Below are positions 1 through 9,084 of a stretch of 64,000 nt of DNA, one piece after another. The translations under genes and the position numbers were made by a program. Each line of letters begins with the position of its first letter. Position 1 is the first letter of the stretch. The stretch lies in NCBI RefSeq assembly GCF_008364555.1, contig NZ_VTUC01000006.1, positions 1-64,000 of the forward strand, given 5' to 3'. This stretch comes from Enterobacter vonholyi. Its GTDB lineage: Bacteria > Pseudomonadota > Gammaproteobacteria > Enterobacterales > Enterobacteriaceae. A model generated the notes under the pieces. The model ran no database searches. It saw only the letters and a program-made list of their open reading frames with translations, and had not been told where the DNA came from.

Positions 1-98
1 AAATGTTTTATAACAGTAAGCGTCGGCATGGTTCGAGCGAGCAGATGCCACCGGCTGAATATGAAAACCTATATTATCAACGGCTCAGAAGTGTCTAG
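1..98 (+). CDS. IS3-family transposase orfB, C-terminal fragment (5' end outside window)
   Basis: Reading the frame with codons starting at position 3 gives an open frame of 31 codons ending at TAG 96-98. The peptide carries FYNSKRRHGSS followed by PPAEYENLYY. This is the conserved tail of IS3-family DDE transposases (YN.KR.HS....P..YE), which lies after the catalytic glutamate. The catalytic residues are off the left edge, so whether the element is intact cannot be judged. The fragment overlaps no other gene and ends 18 bases before the terminal repeat, as usual for this family. Confidence 0.75.
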   Translation, partial: MFYNSKRRHGSSEQMPPAEYENLYYQRLRSV

Positions 99-116
99 AT
101 TATCCGTGGCGATTCA
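1..116 (+). mobile_element. Right end of an IS3-family insertion sequence (truncated by window edge)
   Basis: Only the 3' end of the element lies in the window. It contains the last codons of an orfB-type transposase (stop at 96-98), followed at once by a terminal sequence ending in GGCGATTCA at 116. Read on the other strand this end begins TGAATCGCC, which fits the TGA...TCA termini of IS3-group elements. The bases after 116 would hold the target duplication, but the left end is outside the window so it cannot be confirmed. Confidence 0.75.
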
Positions 117-122
117 GACAAC

Positions 123-148
123 AAAAAACCCGCTAATAGCGGGCTTTT
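123..148 (-). terminator. Bidirectional intrinsic terminator after the coiled-coil membrane protein gene
   Basis: A perfect 6-bp stem (CCCGCT / AGCGGG, loop AAT) lies at 129-143. It has six A on the left and four T on the right, so it can end transcription in both directions. It sits 15 bases past the stop of the leftward gene at 163-576. Confidence 0.75.
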
Positions 149-162
149 ACAAACAAAAATTG

Positions 163-576
163 TTAACTAGAAAAATGTGCTACGAGAAGTGTAGCCAGCA
201 CCCCGGCAATGCCAACGGAAAGTGGAATAACTACAGTTCCCCACTTCCATCGGGCTTTCTCTTCAATGTCTTTAAAACGATCGTCTATCTTTTTAATGAT
301 CGCTTCTTGTGTTATCTGAAGGGCGTCTTTCAATTCGCCTTTTGCCGAAAGAAGGTTCTCTTTTGTAACGAACGATTCTGAGCGGGTAGACAGTTTTACA
401 AGTTCCAATCTTGTTTCTGTCAAAGCACTTTCTAAGCGCTCAACTCTTTTAACTATATCTTCCATACGTCCTCCTCCGCCTCCTCCAGTACCATTAGGGT
501 TAGCTTCATCCTTAGATGGTGCTTCTAAAGGGGTCTCGCGCTCAACAATTTTTAGCCTATTCATCTTCGCACTCAT
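163..576 (-). CDS. Hypothetical coiled-coil protein with C-terminal membrane anchor; two possible starts
   Basis: I do not recognise this gene. The full frame encodes 137 residues: a hydrophilic N-terminus (1-28), a run of six glycines (31-36), a predicted coiled coil rich in Glu, Lys and Leu (about 38-108), and one hydrophobic segment (about 112-133). Small phage and prophage proteins related to XhlA-type haemolysins share this layout. Its start overlaps the end of the upstream gene by 20 bases, so the two are probably cotranscribed. An internal ATG at 465 (residue 38) directly follows the glycine codons GGA-GGA-GGC-GGA-GGA-GGA, which read as repeated AGGAGG ribosome-binding sequence; starting there gives a 100-residue protein. 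Either or both starts may be used. Base composition is more AT-rich than the backbone, suggesting transfer. Confidence 0.6.
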   Translation of the reverse strand: MSAKMNRLKIVERETPLEAPSKDEANPNGTGGGGGGRMEDIVKRVERLESALTETRLELVKLSTRSESFVTKENLLSAKGELKDALQITQEAIIKKIDDRFKDIEEKARWKWGTVVIPLSVGIAGVLATLLVAHFSS

Positions 577-1072
577 CCATAGGATCTGACTCAGATGAAA
601 ACTCTGCCTTTTCTTTTTGTTCCTTCCAGAGATTTATAACTGAAGCCCGGAATAGGTCTAAATGACCGCAAGTTCTGCAGTGAAGTGGGTAGTAAGCTTT
701 TTTGTAGTCAACTTCTCCACTCATATCGGTCAAAAAAGTGTAGGTAACGAGCAGTCTTCTTGCTGCTTCTCTAGCTAACTTCTGTTCATCTTTAGTGAGT
801 TCAGACATGTTGGCTGGAAGCTTACTTCTGTCCACAGTTGATGTAGTGGGTGTAGAGAATTTGCTGTTGCCGCATATGGAGCATCTTATCGGCGGATTTT
901 GTTCGGAAAGATATTCATAAAATTCAGTTGGAGCGAGTTTCCTTAAGGTTTCATGAATTTCTTTATGTTCCTTAGCTTTCCGGGCAATCTCTTCTTCTGC
1001 TTGCACCTCTTCAAGGTACATTTTAAGCAAGAATTCTTTCAATTCATCGTCTGAAGGTTTTTTTGTATTCAT
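557..1072 (-). CDS. Hypothetical zinc-ribbon protein in accessory region
   Basis: A 171-residue protein of unknown function. Two CxxC knuckles (RCSICG and HCRTCG), about 80 residues apart, suggest a zinc-binding module built from the two halves. The N-terminal third is charged and helical, and the C-terminus is very acidic (DPMDECEDE). The open frame extends to 1189, but the ATG at 1072 is preceded by GAGGGA at good spacing and begins the charged soluble part; the longer form would add an improbable hydrophobic leader. It overlaps the coiled-coil membrane protein gene, so the pair is likely an operon. AT-rich codon use and the neighbouring IS end indicate horizontally acquired DNA. The sequence gives no safe functional call. 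Confidence 0.6.
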   Translation of the reverse strand: MNTKKPSDDELKEFLLKMYLEEVQAEEEIARKAKEHKEIHETLRKLAPTEFYEYLSEQNPPIRCSICGNSKFSTPTTSTVDRSKLPANMSELTKDEQKLAREAARRLLVTYTFLTDMSGEVDYKKAYYPLHCRTCGHLDLFRASVINLWKEQKEKAEFSSESDPMDECEDE

Positions 1073-1451
1073 TTCGCATATCCCTCTATAAGCGTGGCTC
1101 ATTTTCGCATCAAAACAGGCAACAAGAAAGAAAAGTGATATTAGAGATATAAAAATCGTTGATTTACATGGACTAAATATAGATATCAATTAAAAAATCG
1201 ACATAAATCAACTTGTTGTGGCGATAAGAGCATGCAGAAGGCGCTTTAGTTGAAATTGAACGCCGCGACAGGTCAACCGATGTATCGAGGTACACATCCC
1301 CACTTTTAAGGACATCTCTACAACAGATGGTGAGTATAGGTTATTTCTGCTGTTCAACTATTGCGGTAGGTTATGAAAGCTGATGGCGATTGAGGGCAAA
1401 ATGTGGGCAGTAGCAGAGAAAAAAACAATAAAAACTATAAGTTAAATTAAT
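1073..1451. other. Accessory-to-backbone junction without recognised gene
   Basis: No open frame with a convincing ribosome site or family resemblance was found between the zinc-ribbon gene and the gapA terminator. The stretch changes from AT-rich accessory DNA to backbone and presumably contains the junction of the insertion. I could not identify an integrase remnant or a direct-repeat attachment site. Confidence 0.5.
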
Positions 1452-1478
1452 AAAAAAGGCGACCGAAGTCGCCTTTTT
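1452..1478 (-). terminator. gapA intrinsic terminator
   Basis: Hairpin AAAAAGGCGAC / GTCGCCTTTTT with a CGAA tetraloop, 22 bases beyond the gapA stop. Its symmetrical A and T runs would work in both directions, insulating gapA from the accessory genes to the left. Confidence 0.85.
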
Positions 1479-1499
1479 GGATCAAGCACTCATCTCAAC

Positions 1500-2507
<1,008 letters not shown>

Positions 2508-2701
2508 CTATTTGTTAGTGAATAAAAGGTTGCCTGTAAAATTACAAAAACCTTACGCAGCGTCAAGCGGAATCGTGTCAATCATTGCGACAAATCAATC
2601 CTGTGACTAACGTTTGTGCGACTGACTCGCCTCACTTTCCCTTTGAGCTTGCACCCATATGGGGGCTGCGCCGGGATTTTAAAGTCCTCGCAGGATAAAA
2701 A

Positions 2702-2717
2702 TGTGAACGTGATCACA
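2702..2717. promoter_or_regulatory. CRP-cAMP binding site between gapA and msrB
   Basis: TGTGA-ACGTGA-TCACA is an exact match to both half-sites of the CRP consensus with 6-bp spacing. It lies 206 bases upstream of the gapA start and 118 bases upstream of the msrB start. E. coli gapA is known to be subject to catabolite control; which of the two genes the site serves here is inference. Apart from this site and likely promoters, the 340-base gap holds no gene. Confidence 0.75.
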
Positions 2718-2835
2718 ATTGCCTGACCGCTTATTCGCGACACATAAGTTTAGATCAAAAGTGCACGCAAGGGTGTTAATGTTTTGTTAGAATCCGGGTT
2801 GAAAGATGTCTGTTTCTACAGCGAGATGTAAGCAT

Positions 2836-3249
2836 ATGTCGAACCAACGTAACCCTGACGATTTGAAAAAAAACCTCACAGAAATGCAGTTTTACGTGAC
2901 GCAGAATCACGGAACGGAACCGCCGTTCACCGGGCGTTTACTGCACAACAAGCGGGACGGCGTCTACCACTGCCTGGTCTGTAATGCCCCGCTGTTTAAT
3001 TCACAAACGAAATTTGATTCTGGCTGCGGCTGGCCGAGTTTCTATGAGCCGGTGAGCGATGAGGCAATCCGCTATCTGACCGACTCGTCGCACGGCATGG
3101 TGCGTACGGAAATTCGCTGCGGCAACTGCGATGCGCACCTTGGGCACGTTTTCCCGGATGGACCTCAGCCTACCGGCGAACGTTTCTGCGTAAATTCAGC
3201 CTCAATGAGCTTCACCGATGATGAAAACGGTGACCAGATTAAGGGTTGA
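2836..3249 (+). CDS. msrB: Peptide methionine-R-sulfoxide reductase MsrB
   Basis: Reduces the R form of methionine sulfoxide in proteins, using thioredoxin. The 137-residue protein carries the zinc site of two CxxC pairs (Cys46/Cys49 and Cys95/Cys98) and the catalytic cysteine at 118 in RFCVNSAS. The CGWPSFY and GHVFPDGP motifs are also present. An in-frame start at 2836 gives the E. coli length; an earlier ATG at 2806 would add ten residues not found in the family. It is divergent from gapA and followed 41 bases later by yeaC, the same order as in E. coli. Confidence 0.95.
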   Translation: MSNQRNPDDLKKNLTEMQFYVTQNHGTEPPFTGRLLHNKRDGVYHCLVCNAPLFNSQTKFDSGCGWPSFYEPVSDEAIRYLTDSSHGMVRTEIRCGNCDAHLGHVFPDGPQPTGERFCVNSASMSFTDDENGDQIKG

Positions 3250-3290
3250 AAAAACGATTCAGCAAATTATTCCTTTGAAAGGGCGCGAGT

Positions 3291-3569
3291 GTGAATATTG
3301 ATGACATGATTAGCGGCATGACGCAGGAGATTTATCAGCGTCTGGTGACCGCCGTGGAGCTGGGAAAATGGCCCGACGGCGTTGCGCTGACGCCGGAGCA
3401 AAAAGAGAACAGTTTGCAGCTGGTGATGCTGTGGCAGGCGCGCAACAACACCGACGCACAGCACATGACGATCGACACCAAAGGCCAGATGGTGATGAAG
3501 AGCAAGCGCGAGCTGAAAGAGGACTTCGGTATCACGCCGAAGCCGATTGCGACGATTAAAATGCAATAA
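3291..3569 (+). CDS. yeaC: DUF1315 family protein YeaC
   Basis: A 92-residue soluble protein of unknown function, conserved in enterobacteria. It uses a GTG start at 3291 preceded by GAAAGGG. The body (YQRL..AVELGKWPDGVALTPEQ) is nearly identical to E. coli YeaC. It lies directly after msrB and is probably cotranscribed with it. Its stop is followed by a GC-rich palindrome shared with the convergent pncA gene. Confidence 0.92.
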   Translation: MNIDDMISGMTQEIYQRLVTAVELGKWPDGVALTPEQKENSLQLVMLWQARNNTDAQHMTIDTKGQMVMKSKRELKEDFGITPKPIATIKMQ

Positions 3570-3583
3570 CGGTGCGGGTTGAT

Positions 3584-3606
3584 GCCCTCTCCCACAGGGA
3601 GAGGGC
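3584..3606. repeat. GC-rich intergenic palindrome, copy A
   Basis: A perfect 10-bp inverted repeat, GCCCTCTCCC / GGGAGAGGGC with loop ACA, lies between the convergent ends of yeaC and pncA. The same core recurs at 11006-11045 and 29825-29860. It may act as a bidirectional terminator or mRNA-stabilising stem, although it lacks a long T run. Confidence 0.7.
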
Positions 3607-3614
3607 GTAAAAGA

Positions 3615-4256
3615 CTATGCCTGCGTTTCCAGCCAGTCTTCGAGCGTATACAGGGTTGCGCCTTCCGCAGCCATATCCATAAACGCCTGAGCGCTGTCCT
3701 GTGGTTGAATGTTCACCCCGCGGCAGCCGTCGGTGATGACGCTGATGGTGTAGCCAAGCTGAAGCGCATCCAGCACGGTGAACTTCACGCAGTAGTCCGT
3801 CGCCAGGCCCAGTACGATCAGCTCCGTGATTTCGTGGTGACGCAACCAGGCGTCCAGCGCCGTTTTCTGGCGATGCCCGTTATCAAAAAACGCGCTATAG
3901 CTGTCGATAGCAGGGTTTTCACCTTTATGGAACACTGCGTCGACGGCTTTCTGGTTCAGGAGCGGATGTAACTCCGCGCCTTCCGTCTGCTGTACGCAGT
4001 GATCCGGCCAGAAAGTTTGCGCCAGCCCGTCGAGTTCACCCTGGGTGAAGGGCTCTACGTTGTGCTGGCTGGCAAAGCTGCCGTGATTCGCAGGGTGCCA
4101 GTCCTGGCTTGCGACAACCGCTTCACCACGGGCTTTGCACCAGTCAATCAGCGTGTTTGCCACGTCAACGGTGCTGTCACCTTCGGCGACGGCCAGCGCA
4201 CCGCCCGCGCAGAAATCATTTTGCAAATCGACCAGTAGCAGGGCGCGTTGCTTCAT
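3615..4256 (-). CDS. pncA: Nicotinamidase (pyrazinamidase)
   Basis: Hydrolyses nicotinamide to nicotinate and ammonia in the NAD salvage pathway. The 213-residue cysteine hydrolase shows its triad Asp10 (LLVDLQNDF), Lys111 (FHKGENP) and Cys156 (TDYCVKF), plus metal ligands Asp52 and His54 (QDWHPANH) and His86. A GTG two codons upstream is in frame, but ATG 4256 follows AAGGAG at ideal spacing and gives the E. coli length. It starts 9 bases after the ansA stop, so ansA-pncA form an operon as in E. coli. Confidence 0.96.
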   Translation of the reverse strand: MKQRALLLVDLQNDFCAGGALAVAEGDSTVDVANTLIDWCKARGEAVVASQDWHPANHGSFASQHNVEPFTQGELDGLAQTFWPDHCVQQTEGAELHPLLNQKAVDAVFHKGENPAIDSYSAFFDNGHRQKTALDAWLRHHEITELIVLGLATDYCVKFTVLDALQLGYTISVITDGCRGVNIQPQDSAQAFMDMAAEGATLYTLEDWLETQA

Positions 4257-4265
4257 GAGCACTCC

Positions 4266-5282
4266 TTATTCGTCCGGGGTCAGTTCGCCGCGCAGGTTTT
4301 GCATCATCGCGCTGCGAATGGACTGAATGTCCAGATCCTGACTCAGTAAATAGTGAAGTTTAGTCAGCGTTGCCTCAACGGTCATATCGAAGCCGCTGAT
4401 CACACCAGCATGCGCCAGCGCGTTGCCGGTGGCATAGCCGCCCATATTCACTTTACCGGACATACACTGGGTCAGGTTCACGACCACAATTCCGCGCTCG
4501 CTGGCTTCCTGAAGCTCTTTCAGAAATTCGCCATTCTGCGGCGCATTGCCCACGCCGTAGGAGCGCAGGATTAGCGCCTTCACCGGCTGGCGCAGGAAGT
4601 TACGCACCACGTCCGCAGAGATACCCGGATAGATGGTGACCACGCCAATCGGTTGCGGAGTAATCGGATGCACAATCAGCTCGCCCGCTGTGTTCGGCGC
4701 AGGAGGGGTTCCCAGACGACGGATATGAATACCGGCCTCAAGCAGCGGCTGCAGGTTTGGGGAGGCGAAGGCGTCAAAGCCGTCGGCATGGGCTTTGGTG
4801 GTGCGGTTACCGCGATACAGACGGTTGTTAAAGAACAGCGACACTTCGTTAATCGGGTAATTCGCCGCCACGTACAGGGAGTTCAGCAGGTTGATCTGCC
4901 CGTCCGAGCGCAGCTCCGCCAGCGGAATTTGCGACCCGGTAACGATAACCGGCTTGCTCAGGTTCTCCAGCATGAAGGAGAGCGCCGAGGCGGTAAACGC
5001 CATGGTGTCGGTGCCGTGCAGGATCACGAAGCCGTCGTACTGGTCGTAATGGGCTTTAATGTCATCCGCGATATGCTGCCAGTCTTCCGGCGTCATGTCG
5101 GAGGAGTCCATCAGCGGCTCGTATTCATGGATCGTAAAGTCAGGCATTTCCGGACGGTGGAATTCTGGCATCAGCGCAAGCTGACGCTGCAGGTGCCCGG
5201 AGACGGGGATATAGCCGTTTTCGGAGCGCTGCATACCGATGGTACCGCCAGTGTAGGCTACATAAATCGATTTCTTCTGCAT
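4266..5282 (-). CDS. ansA: L-asparaginase 1 (cytoplasmic)
   Basis: Hydrolyses L-asparagine to aspartate and ammonia; this is the cytoplasmic, low-affinity enzyme. The protein has 338 residues, as in E. coli, with no signal peptide. The two signature threonine motifs are present: YTGGTIGM near the N-terminus and LHGTDTMA around residue 90. The open frame extends 30 codons upstream through the sppA terminator hairpin, so ATG 5282 (MQKKSIYVAYTGG) is the correct start. It lies downstream of sppA and is coupled to pncA. Confidence 0.96.
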   Translation of the reverse strand: MQKKSIYVAYTGGTIGMQRSENGYIPVSGHLQRQLALMPEFHRPEMPDFTIHEYEPLMDSSDMTPEDWQHIADDIKAHYDQYDGFVILHGTDTMAFTASALSFMLENLSKPVIVTGSQIPLAELRSDGQINLLNSLYVAANYPINEVSLFFNNRLYRGNRTTKAHADGFDAFASPNLQPLLEAGIHIRRLGTPPAPNTAGELIVHPITPQPIGVVTIYPGISADVVRNFLRQPVKALILRSYGVGNAPQNGEFLKELQEASERGIVVVNLTQCMSGKVNMGGYATGNALAHAGVISGFDMTVEATLTKLHYLLSQDLDIQSIRSAMMQNLRGELTPDE

Positions 5283-5308
5283 GGTAGTGAGTTCTTGTTC
5301 TTCAAAAG

Positions 5309-5338
5309 AAAAAAATCCCCTCTTCGCGAGAAGAGGGG
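5309..5338 (-). terminator. sppA intrinsic terminator
   Basis: On the minus strand an 8-bp stem CCCCTCTT / AAGAGGGG is followed by A and seven T, 7 bases past the sppA stop. It separates sppA from ansA, although some readthrough could feed ansA-pncA. Confidence 0.85.
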
Positions 5339-5344
5339 ACGGTT

Positions 5345-7201
5345 TTAACGGACGTTCGCGCAGGTCAGGCAAAACGCGTAACGACTCTGTGGATCGTTAA
5401 AGGCCGCAAGCTTATCGCTTTCCGCCTTCATCGCTTTTGCCGCCGTGGCGACAGGCGCAGGCAGGTAAGCCTGCAGCGCCTCCGGCAGCATGGCACGTAG
5501 CGAGCCGGACATGCTGTCCATGACCATATCGAAGAACGACGGTTCGTCCTGGTAATACTCGATATGCCACTGCTTAAGCTTCGCCAGTTCGGCGGCTTTC
5601 TTCACCGCGTCATCGAAGTCACCCAGGCTGTCCACCAGCCCGTTGCTCTTCGCATCCTGGCCGGTCCATACGTGGCCCTGTGCAATCTGGTCGATCTGCT
5701 CAGGCGTCTTTTTACGCGAGTCCGCGACCAGGGTGATAAAGCGTTTATAGCCGTTCTCAATGCTGAGCTGCATCATCTCAGAAACTTCCGGCGGCAGGGA
5801 TTTGGTCACCGACACATCCGCCAGCGGAGAGGTTGCTACACCATCGGTATGCACGCCCAGAGAATCCAGGCTGTTTTCCACGGTGTTGATCACCCCGAAG
5901 ATGCCAATCGAGCCGGTCAGCGTGCTTGGGTTAGCCACAATGTAGTTGGCTGGCGTGGAGATCCAGTAACCTCCGGAGGCGGCCATTCCGCCCATTGAGA
6001 CGACGACCGGCTTGCCTGCGGCGCGGGCCGCGGCAAGTGCAGCGCGGATCACCTCAGAGGCGCTGACGCTGCCGCCAGGGCTGTTGACCCGCAGGACAAT
6101 TGCCTTCACTTTCGGATCGAGGCGAGCATCGCGGATTTGCGACGCGGTAGTATCGCCGCCCACGTTCCCCGGGGTCTCCTGACCGTCCATGATCGCACCG
6201 TTGGCAAAGACCACCGCGACGCTGTCACCGTTCTCATCCGGTTTTTTCGTCGAGTAATCATACATGCTGATGGCGCTGTAATTTTTGTCCTCTTTGCTCC
6301 AGCCAAACTGTTTGCTCAGGGATTTTTCAATCTCGGCGCTGGTGCCCAGGGCATCAACCAGTTTGTTATCGAGCGCATATTTTGCGGTATCACCGTCAAC
6401 CTTACGCAGGCCTTCGAGCACGCCCTGCGCGCCAGGGAACACCTGCTCAGGCGTAATCTGACGGTTAGCGGCAACGGTGCCGAGATAGTTCTGCCACAGC
6501 TCGCCAATCCAGCGGCTGTCCGCTTCGCGGGCGGCAGGGGACATATCGTCGCGGATAAACGGCTCCACTGCGGATTTATACGTGCCGACGCGGAAGACGT
6601 GGGTGGTGACCTTCAGCTTGTCGAGCAGCGATTTATAGTACAGGCCATTGGTGGCAAAGCCGTGCAGATCGACCGTGCCCTGCGGGGAGAGCCAGATCTT
6701 ATTGGCAAAGCTCGCCAGATAATATTGCCCCTGGCTGTAGCTGTCGCCCACGGCAATCACCGGCTTGCCGCTGTCGCGGAACTCGCGCAGCGCTTTACCG
6801 ATGTACTGCATAGACGGCTGATCGCCACCGGCAAAATCTTTCAGATCCAGCACGATGCCTGTGATGTTGCGGTCATCTTTGGCCTGACGGATGGTATCGA
6901 CGATATCGAACAGGGAATTTTCCTGCAGGCGGTCTGATGTCGCGCCAAACAGCTGGCGGCTGATTACGCCCAGACGGCTGCTGGCGGAAGGTTTATCAAC
7001 AATAACGCCGGTGATATCGAGTAACAGCGCCCCGCGGGTCGAATGCTGCGCCTGATTCGCGTTGCTGATGTGCATCCAGATTCCCGCGCAAACCAGAACC
7101 AGAAAAATGAAGAAGATGTTCATCACCAGGTTGCGGACGAAGTTGAGCAGTCGCCACGTCCATTTAAAGAAACCGGCAATGATTCGCCAAAGGGTTCGCA
7201 T
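5345..7201 (-). CDS. sppA: Signal peptide peptidase SppA (protease IV)
   Basis: Inner-membrane serine protease that degrades cleaved signal peptides. It has 618 residues, identical in length to the E. coli enzyme. An N-terminal signal anchor (about residues 24-44) places the tandem S49 domains in the periplasm. The catalytic dyad is split between domains: Lys209 in FRVGTYKSA and the serine in [10 protein letters not shown] near residue 409. The C-terminus [11 protein letters not shown] is also conserved. It is divergent from ydjA. Confidence 0.97.
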   Translation of the reverse strand: MRTLWRIIAGFFKWTWRLLNFVRNLVMNIFFIFLVLVCAGIWMHISNANQAQHSTRGALLLDITGVIVDKPSASSRLGVISRQLFGATSDRLQENSLFDIVDTIRQAKDDRNITGIVLDLKDFAGGDQPSMQYIGKALREFRDSGKPVIAVGDSYSQGQYYLASFANKIWLSPQGTVDLHGFATNGLYYKSLLDKLKVTTHVFRVGTYKSAVEPFIRDDMSPAAREADSRWIGELWQNYLGTVAANRQITPEQVFPGAQGVLEGLRKVDGDTAKYALDNKLVDALGTSAEIEKSLSKQFGWSKEDKNYSAISMYDYSTKKPDENGDSVAVVFANGAIMDGQETPGNVGGDTTASQIRDARLDPKVKAIVLRVNSPGGSVSASEVIRAALAAARAAGKPVVVSMGGMAASGGYWISTPANYIVANPSTLTGSIGIFGVINTVENSLDSLGVHTDGVATSPLADVSVTKSLPPEVSEMMQLSIENGYKRFITLVADSRKKTPEQIDQIAQGHVWTGQDAKSNGLVDSLGDFDDAVKKAAELAKLKQWHIEYYQDEPSFFDMVMDSMSGSLRAMLPEALQAYLPAPVATAAKAMKAESDKLAAFNDPQSRYAFCLTCANVR

Positions 7202-7368
7202 GTATTCTCCCTAACCAGAAAATGACTGTTTCCGTCGCCACTGGACGGTAATGTTGGGTTATCGTAATGACCCAACCGCCACTTGTCAGCAGGAATCGCC
7301 TGCCAGGCTGTAACAAAATCTGCCGTCGTGTTAATTTTGTGAGTAAATTTCAAGAAAGGAGTTAACCA

Positions 7369-7920
7369 ATGGACGCACTCGAACTGCTTGTTAACCGCCG
7401 TAGCGCTTCCCGTCTGGCCGAACCTGCCCCGGCAGGCGAGCAGCTGGAGAACATTCTGCGTGCCGGCATGCGTGCCCCCGATCATGGCACACTGCAGCCG
7501 TGGCACTTCTTTGTAATTGAAGGCGAAGGCCGCGATCGTTTCAGTCAGCTGCTGGAGCAGGGCGCGGTTGCCGCCGGGCAGGATGAGAAGGGCATCGACA
7601 AGGCGCGCAATGCCCCGTTCCGTGCACCGATGATTATTGCTGTCGTGGCGAAATGCCAGGCCGACCATAAGGTGCCGGTCTGGGAGCAGGAAATGTCCGC
7701 GGGCTGTGCGGTAATGGCGATGCAAATGGCCGCCGTCGCGCAGGGCTTCAACGGCATCTGGCGCACCGGGCCGCTGACGGAGAGCGTAGCCGTACGGGAA
7801 GGATTCTCCTGTGGTGAGCATGACAAAATTGTCGGCTTCCTCTATCTCGGTACTCCGCAGCTTAAAGCCTCCAGCACCACCAGCGTGCCGGACACCACGC
7901 CTTTCGTCAGCCGTTTCTGA
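7369..7920 (+). CDS. ydjA: Nitroreductase-family FMN oxidoreductase YdjA
   Basis: A 183-residue minimal nitroreductase-fold flavoprotein, presumably a homodimer binding FMN and using NAD(P)H. The physiological substrate is unknown. FMN-contacting NRRSASRL near the N-terminus and [15 protein letters not shown] (about 35-50) are characteristic of the YdjA subfamily. ATG 7369 follows AAGGAG. It precedes selD-topB in the same order as in E. coli, with a strong hairpin between. Confidence 0.95.
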   Translation: MDALELLVNRRSASRLAEPAPAGEQLENILRAGMRAPDHGTLQPWHFFVIEGEGRDRFSQLLEQGAVAAGQDEKGIDKARNAPFRAPMIIAVVAKCQADHKVPVWEQEMSAGCAVMAMQMAAVAQGFNGIWRTGPLTESVAVREGFSCGEHDKIVGFLYLGTPQLKASSTTSVPDTTPFVSRF

Positions 7921-7934
7921 TAACGCGCGCTAAA

Positions 7935-7973
7935 CTGTCTGGATTCTGAGCATCTGCCGCAGAATTCAGACAG
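7935..7973. other. Long imperfect hairpin between ydjA and selD
   Basis: CTGTCTGGATTCTG pairs with CAGAATTCAGACAG across an 11-base loop, forming a stem of about 13 bp with one or two irregularities. No T run follows, so it is not a typical terminator. It may be an mRNA-processing or stability element between ydjA and selD-topB. Confidence 0.5.
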
Positions 7974-8036
7974 TCATACTTACCTCTTTATGGAATGAGC
8001 GCTACCATAGCGCGATTGAGATGACAGGAGACGTCC

Positions 8037-9080
8037 ATGAGCGAGCAAACCATTCGTTTAACGCAGTACAGCCACGGAGCCGGTTGCGGTTGTAAAATTT
8101 CCCCGAAAGTGCTGGAGACCATCCTGCACAGCGAACAGGCGAAGTTTGTCGACCCGAACCTGCTTGTCGGCAACGAAACGCGTGACGATGCAGCGGTTTA
8201 TGACTTAGGTAACGGCACCAGCATTATCAGTACCACCGACTTCTTTATGCCGATTGTCGACAACCCGTTCGACTTCGGACGCATTGCGGCCACCAACGCC
8301 ATCAGCGATATCTTCGCAATGGGCGGCAAGCCGATTATGGCGATCGCCATTCTGGGCTGGCCGATCAACACCATCCCGCCGGAAGTGGCCCGTGAAGTGA
8401 TTGATGGCGGCCGTTTTGCCTGCCAGCAGGCGGGAATTGCGCTGGCCGGCGGTCACTCTATTGATGCGCCGGAGCCAATCTTCGGCCTGGCCGTTACCGG
8501 CGTGGTGCCGACCGAACGCGTGAAGCGCAACAGCACCGCGCAGGCGGGCTGCAAGCTGTTCCTCACCAAGCCTCTGGGCATTGGCGTGCTGACCACCGCC
8601 GAGAAAAAGTCCCTGCTGAAACCGGAGCACAAAGGGCTGGCAACCGAAGTCATGTGCCAGATGAACCTCGCCGGTGCGGCGTTCGCCAATATCGACGGCG
8701 TGAAGGCGATGACCGACGTGACCGGTTTTGGCCTGCTGGGGCACCTCTCCGAAGTGTGTCAGGGCGCGGGCGTGCAGGCGCAGGTCTGGTATCAGGACGT
8801 GCCGAAGCTGCCGGGCGTGGAAGAGTATATTGCTCAGGGCGCGGTTCCGGGCGGTACCCAGCGTAACTTCGCCAGCTACGGTCACCTGATGGGCGAAATG
8901 CCTGAGGAGTGGCGCAACCTGCTGTGCGATCCGCAAACCTCCGGCGGCCTGCTGCTGGCGGTGACGCCGGAATCCGAAGCCGAGGTTCAGGCTACGGCCG
9001 CCGAGTTTGGTATTACCCTGACGGCAATCGGCGAGCTGGTGACCGCGCGCGGTGGCCGACCGATGATTGAGATCCGTTAA
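8037..9080 (+). CDS. selD: Selenide, water dikinase (selenophosphate synthetase)
   Basis: Makes selenophosphate from selenide and ATP, the selenium donor for selenocysteine and selenouridine synthesis. The 347-residue protein has the catalytic Cys17 and Lys20 in the glycine-rich GAGCGCK loop, and the metal/ATP-binding aspartates in ETRDDAAVY and STTDFF. The residue at 17 is cysteine, not selenocysteine. topB begins 4 bases after the stop, so the two genes are cotranscribed as in E. coli. Confidence 0.97.
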   Translation: MSEQTIRLTQYSHGAGCGCKISPKVLETILHSEQAKFVDPNLLVGNETRDDAAVYDLGNGTSIISTTDFFMPIVDNPFDFGRIAATNAISDIFAMGGKPIMAIAILGWPINTIPPEVAREVIDGGRFACQQAGIALAGGHSIDAPEPIFGLAVTGVVPTERVKRNSTAQAGCKLFLTKPLGIGVLTTAEKKSLLKPEHKGLATEVMCQMNLAGAAFANIDGVKAMTDVTGFGLLGHLSEVCQGAGVQAQVWYQDVPKLPGVEEYIAQGAVPGGTQRNFASYGHLMGEMPEEWRNLLCDPQTSGGLLLAVTPESEAEVQATAAEFGITLTAIGELVTARGGRPMIEIR

Positions 9081-9084
9081 TTCG

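Noticed and set aside
28..381. 117-codon plus-strand frame across the left edge
   Set aside because: It crosses the IS terminal repeat and a terminator; the true coding frame in the first 98 bases is the transposase tail.
1200..1451. Possible integrase remnant or attachment site beside gapA
   Set aside because: Short frames were inspected on both strands, but no integrase motif or direct repeat could be supported.
8085..8097. Selenocysteine codon in selD or a SECIS element
   Set aside because: The catalytic position is a cysteine codon, no in-frame TGA is present, and the hairpin upstream lies outside the gene.
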